Source: Limnohabitans planktonicus II-D5
Lineage (GTDB): Bacteria > Pseudomonadota > Gammaproteobacteria > Burkholderiales > Burkholderiaceae_C
Reading direction: 5' to 3'
Assembly (NCBI RefSeq): GCF_001270065.2
Contig: NZ_LFYT02000021.1
Location: 1 to 64,000, forward strand
Length of the DNA stretch: 64,000 nucleotides
Both the position numbers and the translations under genes were made by a program. How positions within the stretch are numbered: the stretch's first letter is position 1; each line of letters begins with the position of its first letter. Positions 44,301-52,718 of the stretch are shown one piece after another. A model generated the notes under the pieces. That model was not told the origin of the DNA. It worked only from the letters and a program-made list of their open reading frames with translations, and ran no database searches.

Positions 44301-45555
44301 CGGCCGGGAGCGTGAGCGCCACAAAGTGCCTTATGGTGCGATCCTGTCCATCAAAGCTGACCAGACCATCAAGGCTGGCACCATCTTGGCCAACTGGGAT
44401 CCGTTGACCCGTCCGATCATCACCGAATTTGCTGGCCAGGTGAAATTCGAAAACGTCGAAGAAGGCCTCACCGTGGCCAAACAGGTCGACGAAGTGACCG
44501 GTCTGTCCACCCTGGTGGTGATCGATCCCAAGCGTCGTGGTGCGGCCAAAGTGGTGCGTCCACAGGTCAAACTGATCGACGCCGCGGGCAAGGAAGTCAA
44601 GATTCCCGGCACTGACCACTCGGTGACGATTGGCTTCCAGATCGGCGCTTTGATTCAGGTGCGTGACGGCATGGATGTCGGTCCTGGCGAAGTGCTGGCG
44701 CGTATCCCTGTGGAAGGTCAAAAGACCCGAGACATCACCGGCGGTCTGCCCCGCGTGGCTGAACTGTTCGAAGCCCGCTCGCCTAAGGATAAAGGCATGC
44801 TGGCCGAAATCACGGGTACCGTGTCCTTCGGCAAGGAAACCAAAGGCAAGGTCCGCTTGCAGATCACCGACCCTGAAGGCAAGGTCTGGGATGAACTGAT
44901 CCCCAAAGAGAAGAACATCCTGGTGCACGAAGGCCAGGTGGTCAACAAGGGCGAGAGCATTGTGGACGGCCCCGCCGACCCACAAGACATCTTGCGTCTC
45001 TTGGGCATCGAAGAGCTGGCCCGTTACATCGTCGACGAAGTGCAGGACGTGTACCGCCTGCAAGGCGTGAAGATCAACGACAAGCACATCGAAGTGATTG
45101 TTCGTCAGATGCTGCGCCGTGTGGTGGTGGAGAACTCTGGTGACTCCAACTACATCGCTGGTGAACAGGTGGAGCGCTCCGAAATGCTCAACACCAATGA
45201 CGCCCTGCAAGCTGATGGCAAGATCCCTGCGACTTACAGCAACTTGTTGCTGGGTATCACCAAGGCGTCCTTGTCGACCGATTCGTTCATCTCGGCTGCT
45301 TCCTTCCAGGAGACGACCCGTGTGCTGACCGAAGCGGCCATCATGGGCAAGCGCGACGAGCTGCGTGGCCTGAAGGAAAACGTGATCGTCGGTCGCTTGA
45401 TTCCTGCTGGAACCGGTTTGGCTTATCACCAAGCGCGCAAAGTCAAGGATGCGATGGACGACGCCGAGCGCCGCGCCATTGCAGACGCTGAAGCTGCAGA
45501 TTTGGCGGGTTCCTCGGTGCAAGAAGCTGTCTCGGATGCAGGCGAGTCTGCCTGA
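41341..45555 (+). CDS. rpoC: RNA polymerase beta' subunit
   Basis: A 1404-residue subunit with the catalytic [12 protein letters not shown] that binds the active magnesium. Zinc site 1 is [20 protein letters not shown], zinc site 2 [15 protein letters not shown]. Trigger-loop and bridge-helix regions ([16 protein letters not shown]) are intact. AAAGGA precedes the ATG. A strong terminator follows, so the block that began with rpsL ends here. Confidence 0.99.
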   Translation: MKSLLDLFKQFTPDDHFDAIRIGLASPEKIRSWSFGEVKKPETINYRTFKPERDGLFCAKIFGPIKDYECLCGKYKRLKHRGVICEKCGVEVTQTKVRRERMGHIDLAAPCAHIWFLKSLPSRLGLVLDMTLRDIERVLYFEAYVVTDPGMTPLKKFSIMSEDDYDAKVKEYGDEFVAKMGAEGIKELLQGIDIESEIERLRGDLTGSELKVKKNSKRLKVLEAFKKSGIKPEWMVLEVLPVLPPDLRPLVPLDGGRFATSDLNDLYRRVINRNSRLRRLLELKAPEIIARNEKRMLQEAVDSLLDNGRRGKAMTGANKRALKSLADMIKGKSGRFRQNLLGKRVDYSGRSVITVGPTLKLHQCGLPKLMAIELFKPFIFARLEAMGIATTIKAAKKEVEAGTPVVWDILEEVIKEHPVMLNRAPTLHRLGIQAFEPLLIEGKAIQLHPLVCAAFNADFDGDQMAVHIPLSVEAQMEARTLMLASNNILFPASGEPSIVPSQDVVLGLYYATRDRINAKGEGLIFSDIGEVQRALDAGAVELSAKINVRMTEWTKDKVTGEFTSSVSMVETTVGRALLSEILPKGLPFSNLNKALKKKEISKLINTSFRKCGLKETVVFADKLLQNGFRLATRAGISIGIDDMLVPPEKPAIIEAAEKEVKDIEQQYVSGLVTAGERYNKVVDIWGKAGDVVSKVMMDQLRKEKTIDRHGNEVDQESFNSIYMMADSGARGSAAQIRQLAGMRGLMAKPDGSIIETPITANFREGLNVLQYFISTHGARKGLADTALKTANSGYLTRRLVDVTQDLVVTELDCGTADGSLMRAIVEGGEVIESLRDRVLGRTVAEDVLHPENRSVLAGSGVMLDEDLIDELEAAGVDEVKVRTALTCATRFGLCAKCYGRDLGRGGLVNNGEAVGVIAAQSIGEPGTQLTMRTFHIGGAASRAAVASSVEAKSNGTIGFNATMRYVTNSKGELVVIARSGEIVITEHGRERERHKVPYGAILSIKADQTIKAGTILANWDPLTRPIITEFAGQVKFENVEEGLTVAKQVDEVTGLSTLVVIDPKRRGAAKVVRPQVKLIDAAGKEVKIPGTDHSVTIGFQIGALIQVRDGMDVGPGEVLARIPVEGQKTRDITGGLPRVAELFEARSPKDKGMLAEITGTVSFGKETKGKVRLQITDPEGKVWDELIPKEKNILVHEGQVVNKGESIVDGPADPQDILRLLGIEELARYIVDEVQDVYRLQGVKINDKHIEVIVRQMLRRVVVENSGDSNYIAGEQVERSEMLNTNDALQADGKIPATYSNLLLGITKASLSTDSFISAASFQETTRVLTEAAIMGKRDELRGLKENVIVGRLIPAGTGLAYHQARKVKDAMDDAERRAIADAEAADLAGSSVQEAVSDAGESA

Positions 45556-45590
45556 GCCATGACATCGCCGATCCGTCGGTGATCTTGATC

Positions 45591-45626
45591 AGCCCCTGTG
45601 CCGCTCGCGGACAGGGGCTGTTTTGT
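45591..45626 (+). terminator. Intrinsic terminator of the rpoBC operon
   Basis: AGCCCCTGT (45591-45599) pairs with ACAGGGGCT (45611-45619), followed by GTTTTGTT, 36 bases after the rpoC stop. Confidence 0.9.
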
Positions 45627-45652
45627 TGCAGATGCAAACTTGAGGAGCTGTG

Positions 45653-46195
45653 ATGGGTGCATTGGGTTTTGGCATGGTTCTGGCTGTGTTGGTGTTTTGG
45701 GCGGTGGGTGCGCACAACCGCTTGGTCCGTTTGCGCGGTGAAGTCGTGCGCCAATGGAGCAGTGTGGATGCCGTGTGGCTGCGACTACTCGTGCGCCTGC
45801 AAGGCGGTTTGGCTGCCCGTCAGGTCTTGGCCAGTGATGGTGAAACGCAAGACTTGCAACAGATTCAAACCATCTGTGATGATTTGCTGGAGGCGCTGAC
45901 GCAAGCCAGGCTGCAGCCCCTCGATGAAGACAGTCAAAAGCAAGTGGTCTCCCAACACCTGAAACTGGTGGCGGCAATACGGCTGATGCAGCAGACGGTT
46001 CAGGAGTCGATTCGCCCAGATTTGGACATTGCCCTGAACCGCATGCGCCAGACTTTGCCAGCGGCCTTGATTCCCTACCATGTGGCTGTCTTGGCCTACA
46101 ACGAGGCCTTGTCGATGCGACCTGCATCATGGCTGGGCAAGCGTTTGAAATTCAAGCCCGCCATTCGGATGGACTTGTCTTTGTCGGCGAGCTGA
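45653..46195 (+). CDS. LemA-like membrane-anchored protein
   Basis: A 180-residue protein. An N-terminal membrane helix (LGFGMVLAVLVFWAVG) is followed by a helix-rich region with the LemA-like pattern 'HNRLVRLRGEVVRQWSSVDA' and the late YNEALSMRPASWLGKRLKFK. It is divergent from classical LemA, so the assignment is tentative. GAGGAG five bases before ATG 45653 decides the start over GTG 45650. It is followed ten bases later by rsmB. Confidence 0.65.
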   Translation: MGALGFGMVLAVLVFWAVGAHNRLVRLRGEVVRQWSSVDAVWLRLLVRLQGGLAARQVLASDGETQDLQQIQTICDDLLEALTQARLQPLDEDSQKQVVSQHLKLVAAIRLMQQTVQESIRPDLDIALNRMRQTLPAALIPYHVAVLAYNEALSMRPASWLGKRLKFKPAIRMDLSLSAS

Positions 46196-46205
46196 AGCGC
46201 ATTGC

Positions 46206-47564
46206 ATGAAAACCTTCAACACACAAGCTGAGCCGCGAGGATCAGCCCTTGCATCCGAGCCCCTTTGGCGTCTGCTGCAAGCCACAGCTTCAGCTGTACA
46301 GGCCGTGCGCGCAGGCCGATCCTTGACCGCTCAACTGCAATCTGTACCGCATGCTTTACGCCCAGGGGTTCAGTCCTTGAGCTTTCATGCCTTACGCCAG
46401 CTCGGACGGGCTACAGCCTTGCGCGAGTTGCTGGCCAGCAAAGCACCTCCGCCCGCAGCCGATGCGCTGTTGTGTACGGCCTTGGCCTTGTGCTGGGACG
46501 AGTCGCAAGCACCTTATCCGGTGCATACACTGGTCAATCAGGTGGTTCAAGCCGCTCGCCAGCAACGCAGCACTCAGGGACAAAGCGGCTTCATCAATGC
46601 CTGCCTGCGTCGATTCTTGCGCGAGCGACAGGCCCTGGTGGATCAGACGTCTGGCAACCCGCAGGCGCAGTGGAATCACCCCTTGTGGTGGATCGAGCGG
46701 CTGCAGGCGGACCACCCCGAGCACTGGCAGGCACTGCTGAGGATGGCGCAAACACCGGCACCCATGACCTTGCGTGTCAACCGACAACACCACAACGTGC
46801 GGGACTACCAAGATGCGCTGGCTGCTCAAGGCTTGGCATCCACACCGGTGGGGCCGGATGGTTTGCAATTGGACAAAGCCGTGCCCGTCCATCAATTGCC
46901 GGGCTTTGAACAAGGACATGCATCGGTGCAAGATGCAGCAGCGCAAGTCGCTGCACCCTTGATGTTGCAGGATTGGAACAGTCAGCACCCCTGGCGCGTA
47001 TTGGATGCCTGTGCTGCACCGGGGGGCAAAACAGGACATCTGCTGGAAATCTGTCCACAGGCCCAGGTCCTGGCGCTGGACGTCGATGAAGATCGCTGTG
47101 CCCGAATCCATGAAAATTTGGAAAGGCTGGGGGTCAAGGCACAAGTGCGTGCTGCCGATGCCAGCATGCCCGAGACCTGGTGGGATGGGCTGGCTTTTGA
47201 TGCCATCTTGCTCGATGCACCGTGCACTGCGTCGGGCATCGTGCGCAGACATCCCGATGTGCGCTGGTTAAGGCGTCCGACAGACAGTGCCCAGTTGGCA
47301 AAGGTACAGGCCCACTTATTGGAGACACTTTGGCCACTATTGAAGGTTGGAGGGCGCCTCTTGTATTGCACCTGCTCGGTTTTCAAGCTGGAAGGCGATG
47401 ATGTCATGCAAGCGTTTCTCCAACGCAACACTGACGCCGTATTGCTACCCTCTGCGGGACATTTGATACCGGGAAATGCGCCAAGTGGACTGCCAGTCGT
47501 GGACAATCACTTGGGTGAACACGATGGGTTTTATTACGCACTGCTTGAAAAGCGCCAGGATTGA
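46206..47564 (+). CDS. rsmB: 16S rRNA (cytosine-967-C5) methyltransferase RsmB
   Basis: A 452-residue SAM-dependent enzyme. The N-terminal 140 residues form the NusB-like RNA-binding domain; the Rossmann part starts with LDACAAPGGKTGHLLE (motif I), then DAILLDAPCTASG (motif IV, helper cysteine) and LLYCTCSVF (motif VI, catalytic cysteine). It modifies C967 of 16S rRNA in the P site. Its 3' end overlaps the next gene by 41 bases, so they are co-translated. Confidence 0.96.
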   Translation: MKTFNTQAEPRGSALASEPLWRLLQATASAVQAVRAGRSLTAQLQSVPHALRPGVQSLSFHALRQLGRATALRELLASKAPPPAADALLCTALALCWDESQAPYPVHTLVNQVVQAARQQRSTQGQSGFINACLRRFLRERQALVDQTSGNPQAQWNHPLWWIERLQADHPEHWQALLRMAQTPAPMTLRVNRQHHNVRDYQDALAAQGLASTPVGPDGLQLDKAVPVHQLPGFEQGHASVQDAAAQVAAPLMLQDWNSQHPWRVLDACAAPGGKTGHLLEICPQAQVLALDVDEDRCARIHENLERLGVKAQVRAADASMPETWWDGLAFDAILLDAPCTASGIVRRHPDVRWLRRPTDSAQLAKVQAHLLETLWPLLKVGGRLLYCTCSVFKLEGDDVMQAFLQRNTDAVLLPSAGHLIPGNAPSGLPVVDNHLGEHDGFYYALLEKRQD

Positions 47565-48162
47565 TCTGGGGCGCTGTCGCCTTTGGGTATTGGGCGTGCT
47601 TTGCTTGTTGGCGGTGTGCAAAGTGGGCGCGCAATCATCAGTGGCCGAGTTGACAGAACTGCGCATGGACCGCCAAGACAGTGCGCTGGTTCTGAATGCG
47701 CAACTCAAACTGGAATTGGGCCCCGCCGTGGAGGACGCCTTGGTCAAGGGTCTGGCGGTGCACTTTGTGGCCGATGCCGAACTCATGCGGGACCGTTGGT
47801 ACTGGTATGACCGCAAGCTGGGCGGAGTCAGTCGTTATTACCGTTTGGCCTTTCAGCCCTTGACGCGGCGTTGGCGCTTGAACGTGTCGAGTGAACCCAT
47901 CTCCAACTCGGGTCTATCAAGCACCATCTCGCAAAATTTCGAAACACTCTCAGAGGCCTTGGGGGTAATCCGTCGGCAATCGGGCTGGAAAGTGGCCAAC
48001 GCTTCCGACTTGGACGCGGACGGTCATCAATACTTGCTCTACCGTTTCAAGCTCGATTTTTCCCAGTTGCCCAGACCTTTTCAAATTGCTGCCGGAAATC
48101 AAGCGGACTGGAATTTGGTGATCAGCCGCAGCTTGCGATTGAGTGCCGATATGGTGCGTTGA
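47524..48162 (+). CDS. DUF4390 exported protein
   Basis: About 212 residues. A signal sequence (LWVLGVLCLLAVCKVGAQSS) is followed by a single DUF4390-like domain (LRMDRQDSALVLNAQLKLEL, RDRWYWYDRKLGG, YYRLAFQPLTRRWRL). The start at 47524 lies inside rsmB with GGGTGA upstream. It is regularly found between rsmB and ntrY in this family, which suggests a periplasmic role tied to the sensor kinase; no function is known. Confidence 0.8.
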   Translation: MGFITHCLKSARIDLGRCRLWVLGVLCLLAVCKVGAQSSVAELTELRMDRQDSALVLNAQLKLELGPAVEDALVKGLAVHFVADAELMRDRWYWYDRKLGGVSRYYRLAFQPLTRRWRLNVSSEPISNSGLSSTISQNFETLSEALGVIRRQSGWKVANASDLDADGHQYLLYRFKLDFSQLPRPFQIAAGNQADWNLVISRSLRLSADMVR

Positions 48163-48163
48163 C

Positions 48164-50461
48164 ATGGCCTTGTTTGCGAATTTACCCAGTCGGCAAAATT
48201 TGTGGGCGACAAAAACCAGCAGATGGCTGGTGACCCTCGGTGCTGTGGCCATGGTGGTGATTGGCTTGGGCCTGCTGGTGTTGCTCACGCAGGCCACCGG
48301 TCACCTTGGTCGCTACAACCAAAACTACGAATGGCTGGTGCTGGTCAACCGCATCGTCGCTGGCGGATTGTTACTGACCATATTGTGGGGGTTTGTGCGA
48401 TTGATCCTGCGTTGGCGCAGTGGTCAATTCGGCGCCAAATTGCTTCTCAAGTTGGCGGCCATCTTTGCTTTGGTGGGCGTGGTGCCCGGGGTGTTGATTT
48501 ATGTTGTGTCCTACCAGTTTGTTTCGCGCTCCATCGAGAGTTGGTTTGATGTCAAAGTAGAAGCAGCACTTGTCGGAGGTCTCAACCTGGGGCGAGCCAC
48601 GCTGGACACCTTGAGCAACGATTTGGGCAAGCAAACACGCGCCGCCGCATCGCAACTGGCGGATGTGATGGACACCAATGTCGGCATGAGTTTGGACAAA
48701 TTGCAAGAACAAAATGGCTATAGCGATGTGGTGCTCTGGAACGTCAATGGAAAACTGGTGGCCAGTGCAGGCCAATCGAGGTTTCAGATCCGCCCCGAGC
48801 GGCCTCCTGTATCGATGATCAAAGAAGCCCGCCAAAAGGGCGCGGCCGAATGGATAGAAGGGCTTGACGAGTCAAGCTCAGGCGCGGACAAAGGCCGCAT
48901 CAAGGTCCTGGTACTGGTGCCGCAATCGGGCATGGCCTTTGACGAAGACCGAAAACTTCTGCAAATCACCCAAGACCTGCCGACCGCGCTGGTCAACAAC
49001 GCGCTAGAAGTTCAATCTGCCTACCGTGAATACCAAGAGCGGGCCCTGGCCCGTGAAGGGTTGCGGCGCATGTACATCGGAACCTTGACGCTGAGCTTGT
49101 TTCTGGCCGTTCTGGGGGCCATTTTGTTGGCCGTGTTGCTGGGCAATCAATTGGCCCGGCCACTGCTGTTGCTGGCACACGGCATGCGGCAGGTGGCGGC
49201 GGGTGATTTGACCCCCAAAATGGCGCTGCAAGGAAAGGATGAGTTGGGGGGGCTTACACGCTCGTTCGCTGACATGACCCAGCAGTTGTCGGACGCCCGG
49301 GCCAGTGTGGAGCGCAGCCTTGAGGCACTGGATTCAGCACGCGGCAATTTGCAAACGATTTTGGACAACCTCACCTCGGGCGTGATGGTGCTCGATGCGC
49401 ATGGCATCATTTTGTCTGCCAACCCGGGCGCAACGCGCATTTTGCGGGTGCCTGTGGCGGCCCATGAAGGCCTGAGCTTGCTGAATTTGCCGACGCTGGA
49501 GAACTTTGCCAAAGGCGTGGCCGAACAATTTACGCTGTTGCGCTCAGACAAAGACGCTCATGAGCTCGACCATTGGCAAAAGTCATTTGAAATTCATGCC
49601 ACGGGACAGGGCTTGACCGAAAGCTGTGTCACCTTGTTGGCCCGAGGCGCTGTCTTGCCTGACGGCATGCGTTTATTGGTGTTCGATGACATATCTGAAA
49701 TCGTATCTGCAGAACGCTCGCAAGCCTGGGGTGAAGTCGCACGGCGACTGGCCCACGAAATCAAAAATCCGTTGACGCCGATTCAGCTATCGGCCGAAAG
49801 ACTGCAGCGCAAATTGATCGGCAAACTGGCTGCACAAGACGATGCCTTGCTGACCAAGTCCGTGAAAACCATCGTCGATCAGGTCGATGCCATGAAACGT
49901 CTGGTCAATGAATTTCGCGACTACGCAAGGCTGCCCTCAGCAGAACTCAAGTCCGTGCAGCTCAATACGCTCATTGGCGATCTCATGGTTTTGTATGCCA
50001 GCGAACCCAGCGATCAAGTGCACAGGGCACCAGTGAGCGTCGAGTTGGACCCGGCTTGCCCCCCGATACAAGGTGATGTGCAGCAATTGAGGCAGGTGAT
50101 CCATAACCTGCTGCAAAACGGTCAGGACGCCTGCGAAAGCCGTGGACACGCCTTACACAACGCCCGTGTATTGGTGCGCACAGAATGGAGTGCCTTGCGC
50201 CAACGGGTGCGCCTGAGCGTGACAGACACAGGACCAGGATTTGAGCCCAACATCCTCAAGCGAGCCTTTGAGCCCTACGTCACCACCAAAGCCAAAGGCA
50301 CAGGCTTGGGCCTGGCGGTGGTCAAAAAAATTGCCGACGAACACGGTGCGCGCATCGAACTGAGCAACGTCATTGAAGGCGGTGAAATCAAAGGTGCACA
50401 AGTATCGCTATCATTCGCACTGGTCGCTAAACAGGGCTCACTGAACCAGCCCTCTTCATGA
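48164..50461 (+). CDS. NtrY-like sensor histidine kinase
   Basis: A 765-residue membrane kinase. Membrane helices occupy about 25-50, 65-85, 95-125 and 300-325 around a periplasmic loop. Then come a HAMP domain, a PAS domain (LQTILDNLTSGVMVLDAHGI), the phosphoacceptor H-box RRLAHEIKNPLTPIQLSAER, N-box HNLLQNGQDA, G1 DTGPGFEP and G2 KGTGLGLAVVKKI. All catalytic motifs are intact. It pairs with the response regulator 20 bases downstream. NtrYX systems sense nitrogen or redox state; the ligand here is unknown. Confidence 0.92.
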   Translation: MALFANLPSRQNLWATKTSRWLVTLGAVAMVVIGLGLLVLLTQATGHLGRYNQNYEWLVLVNRIVAGGLLLTILWGFVRLILRWRSGQFGAKLLLKLAAIFALVGVVPGVLIYVVSYQFVSRSIESWFDVKVEAALVGGLNLGRATLDTLSNDLGKQTRAAASQLADVMDTNVGMSLDKLQEQNGYSDVVLWNVNGKLVASAGQSRFQIRPERPPVSMIKEARQKGAAEWIEGLDESSSGADKGRIKVLVLVPQSGMAFDEDRKLLQITQDLPTALVNNALEVQSAYREYQERALAREGLRRMYIGTLTLSLFLAVLGAILLAVLLGNQLARPLLLLAHGMRQVAAGDLTPKMALQGKDELGGLTRSFADMTQQLSDARASVERSLEALDSARGNLQTILDNLTSGVMVLDAHGIILSANPGATRILRVPVAAHEGLSLLNLPTLENFAKGVAEQFTLLRSDKDAHELDHWQKSFEIHATGQGLTESCVTLLARGAVLPDGMRLLVFDDISEIVSAERSQAWGEVARRLAHEIKNPLTPIQLSAERLQRKLIGKLAAQDDALLTKSVKTIVDQVDAMKRLVNEFRDYARLPSAELKSVQLNTLIGDLMVLYASEPSDQVHRAPVSVELDPACPPIQGDVQQLRQVIHNLLQNGQDACESRGHALHNARVLVRTEWSALRQRVRLSVTDTGPGFEPNILKRAFEPYVTTKAKGTGLGLAVVKKIADEHGARIELSNVIEGGEIKGAQVSLSFALVAKQGSLNQPSS

Positions 50462-50481
50462 ACTGAGACAAGACGGTCAAT

Positions 50482-51141
50482 ATGGCAAATATTTTGGTGG
50501 TGGACGATGAGCTGGGCATACGTGACCTGCTGTCTGAAATCCTGTTCGATGAAGGGCATCAGGTTGAACTGGCCGAGAATGCCGCACAAGCGCGCGATAT
50601 ACGCCAGCGCATGCGTCCTGACCTGGTGTTGCTGGACATCTGGATGCCAGACACCGATGGCGTCAGTTTGCTCAAAGAGTGGGCCTCATCGGGCCTGCTG
50701 ACCATGCCCGTCATCATGATGAGTGGTCATGCCACGATTGATACCGCTGTTGATGCCGTCAAGATCGGCGCACAGGCATTTCTCGAAAAACCCATCACCC
50801 TGCAAAAATTGCTCAAAGCGGTTGAGCAAGGTTTGGCGCGTGAGCAAGTTCGCCAAATTGCCACCACCGTTAATTTACAGCCCACAGCTTTGTACGTGCC
50901 GCCCCCCGCAGCAAGCGCAGAGGAAAATTTGGGTCCTCAAGAGCGACAGCTTTTCGATCTGGACTGCCCATTGCGTGAGGCACGCGACGCTTTCGAGCGG
51001 GCGTATTTTGAATATCACTTGACGCATGAAGGCGGCTCCATGACCAAGGTGGCTGAGAAAACCGGCTTGGAACGTACACACCTTTACCGCAAGCTCAAGC
51101 AACTGGGCATTGATTTGTCACGTAGCAAACGCATCGCTTGA
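50482..51141 (+). CDS. NtrX-like response regulator without AAA+ domain
   Basis: A 219-residue regulator. Residues 1-120 are a receiver: acidic pair in VVDDE, phosphoacceptor aspartate in VLLDIWMPD, threonine/serine in MSGHAT, lysine in LEKPI. Residues about 170-210 form a Fis-type helix-turn-helix (MTKVAEKTGLERTHLYRKLK). The sigma-54 interacting AAA+ domain of classical NtrX (about 230 residues) is absent and a Pro/Ala-rich linker stands in its place, so it should act by sigma-70 rather than sigma-54. Confidence 0.92.
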   Translation: MANILVVDDELGIRDLLSEILFDEGHQVELAENAAQARDIRQRMRPDLVLLDIWMPDTDGVSLLKEWASSGLLTMPVIMMSGHATIDTAVDAVKIGAQAFLEKPITLQKLLKAVEQGLAREQVRQIATTVNLQPTALYVPPPAASAEENLGPQERQLFDLDCPLREARDAFERAYFEYHLTHEGGSMTKVAEKTGLERTHLYRKLKQLGIDLSRSKRIA

Positions 51142-51157
51142 AACTTGTCTGAAAATT

Positions 51158-51186
51158 CTGGACCCCTGTTTTTACTCTGCTATAAT
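51158..51186 (+). promoter_or_regulatory. Promoter of tRNA-Phe
   Basis: A perfect -10 TATAAT (51181-51186) lies 10 bases before the tRNA; CTGGAC at 51158 is a weak -35 at 17 bases. Confidence 0.6.
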
Positions 51187-51196
51187 TCAAGGCTCA

Positions 51197-51272
51197 GGCC
51201 CGGTAGCTCAGTTGGTAGAGCAGCGGATTGAAAATCCGCGTGTCGATGGTTCGATTCCGTCCCAGGCCACCA
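51197..51272 (+). tRNA. tRNA-Phe (anticodon GAA)
   Basis: 76 nucleotides with encoded CCA. The anticodon stem CGGATTGAAAATCCG holds GAA, D-arm and T-arm (GGTTCGATTCC) are normal. The acceptor GGCCCGG/CCAGGCC has a C5-A68 mismatch where relatives have C-G. Confidence 0.96.
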
Positions 51273-51279
51273 AACAAAA

Positions 51280-51312
51280 AGCCGCAGCTTCGCAAGAAGT
51301 TGCGGCTTTTTT
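51280..51312 (+). terminator. Terminator of tRNA-Phe
   Basis: GCCGCAGCTTC-GCAA-GAAGTTGCGGC followed by a run of six T. It lies about 8 bases after the tRNA. Confidence 0.9.
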
Positions 51313-51366
51313 CTTGGCTTGAGCAGGGCATCATTTCCACGCCATGAGCTGAACCAATGGTATAAA

Positions 51367-51382
51367 TTGTCAGTAATGACAA
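51367..51382. promoter_or_regulatory. Palindrome upstream of the FimV-like gene
   Basis: TTGTCAGTAATGACAA, a near-perfect 16-base palindrome 122 bases before the FimV-like start. The same sequence with one change (TTGTCAGTATTGACAA) lies at 54001-54016 upstream of the regulator gene. Confidence 0.6.
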
Positions 51383-51503
51383 ATACATCAATGGTTGATA
51401 GCTTGGTATTTTCGGAAATTGCACTGTGTGCGCTCACAAAACGTGGGGGTGTGCGGTGTTGCTGAGCGTGCGCGTCTGTCTGCGTGAAATTGCGGCAAGG
51501 CAA

Positions 51504-52682
51504 ATGGGACGTGCCGTTTGCAGTTTGCTGGGCTTGCTTTGCAGCATCTCGTCACCTGCCTTTACCTTGGCTGATTTGACGGTTTCATCCAGTCAGTTCA
51601 CGGTGTTTCATGCCGTTTTGCCCTTTTCGCAAGCCTTGCCTGGTGCGTCGCGTGAGATTCAGGTTCAAACAGGCTCGCCGAGTGACTATGAGCGCTGGGG
51701 ACTTACGCGGGCAGAGGCCTCGAAATTCATTCGGCCTCGGGTGGTGTTGACCAAGGAGGATGCGGGCTACATTGAATTGGTGTCGGCCGACCCGGTGGCC
51801 GAGCAGACCTTTGATTTGGTACTGTGGGTAAGCCATGCGCAGCAAAAAATACCGATGCATTACAAAGTCACCGTGGCCGAAAAGCCCACGGTGAGCAAAG
51901 GGGAGGTGATGCTGGTGCCTCCGACTGCGCTGCCTGCAGCACCGCTGCCCGCAGCCAACAAGCCGCTGCCCAACAAGTTCGTGCAGGCGATCCCCCTTAC
52001 CCCCCCAACTGCAGTGTCAAGCAGTGCGCAGGCCAGCGTTCCAATTGCAAACGCTTCTGCGGTGCCTGCTTTGGCCAATGGTTCTGATGGTGCGCCCAAT
52101 GCTTCAAACAGTTTGAAGCTTTCGCCTTTGGCCGACGATCCGGCTCAGTCAGACAAAACGATGCCGGATGGTTTGACGACCCCGACCCCGACCCCGGCAC
52201 CGACACCCTTTTTGACGGTGCTCATGCCCCATGTGAGTCTGTCCAAAAACGAATTGATGCTGGGGTTGGCACTGGTGTGCTGCGCATTGCTGCTCTTGGG
52301 TTTTTTGCTGGGGCGTCAGCGCTGGGGGCGTCCGCAAGAGGCGACAAGCTCCGAACTGGCGTCGCAGCCGCCCGACTTGGAAGTGCCCATGCGGAGCACA
52401 GGGCTTGCGAATGAGGCGAGCCCTGTTGTGTTTGCGTCCGAGTCCAAGGTGGATGAGCCCGTGCGCCCAACGCCGACACGGCCCACGCTGGTGGTTGACA
52501 GCGTACGCAAGACGCGTGCCTCGCAACCCAGAAGCGTGGCTGAAGACCGCCTCAATCTGGCGAAGATTTACCTGAGCATGGGCGATGCAGCCACCGCCAA
52601 ATCGGTGTTGGACGAAGTCATCGCAGAAGGCTCAGAGCCTGAAACCACGCAAGCACTCAAGCTCATCAAAGAGATGGTCTGA
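51504..52682 (+). CDS. FimV-like protein with C-terminal TPR motif
   Basis: About 392 residues from the preferred start. A signal peptide (MGRAVCSLLGLLCSISSPAF), a folded N-terminal domain to about residue 130, a long Pro/Ala/Thr/Ser linker, a membrane helix (LMLGLALVCCALLLLGFLLG) and a cytoplasmic end with the FimV C-terminal TPR (DRLNLAKIYLSMGDAATAKS). FimV-type proteins link the cell pole and wall to type IV pili. It lacks a visible LysM motif and is short for FimV. The frame opens at 51426; the ATG at 51504 (AAGG upstream) gives the best signal peptide. Confidence 0.7.
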   Translation: MGRAVCSLLGLLCSISSPAFTLADLTVSSSQFTVFHAVLPFSQALPGASREIQVQTGSPSDYERWGLTRAEASKFIRPRVVLTKEDAGYIELVSADPVAEQTFDLVLWVSHAQQKIPMHYKVTVAEKPTVSKGEVMLVPPTALPAAPLPAANKPLPNKFVQAIPLTPPTAVSSSAQASVPIANASAVPALANGSDGAPNASNSLKLSPLADDPAQSDKTMPDGLTTPTPTPAPTPFLTVLMPHVSLSKNELMLGLALVCCALLLLGFLLGRQRWGRPQEATSSELASQPPDLEVPMRSTGLANEASPVVFASESKVDEPVRPTPTRPTLVVDSVRKTRASQPRSVAEDRLNLAKIYLSMGDAATAKSVLDEVIAEGSEPETTQALKLIKEMV

Positions 52683-52718
52683 GACCGCCTGGTGCCCGTG
52701 CCCAGGGCTCTGACATCG

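Noticed and set aside
43030-45522. 830-codon frame antisense to rpoC (and 421 codons antisense to rpoB at 39200-40465)
   Set aside because: Long antisense frames are common opposite high G+C genes with strong codon bias; the protein has no recognisable domain.
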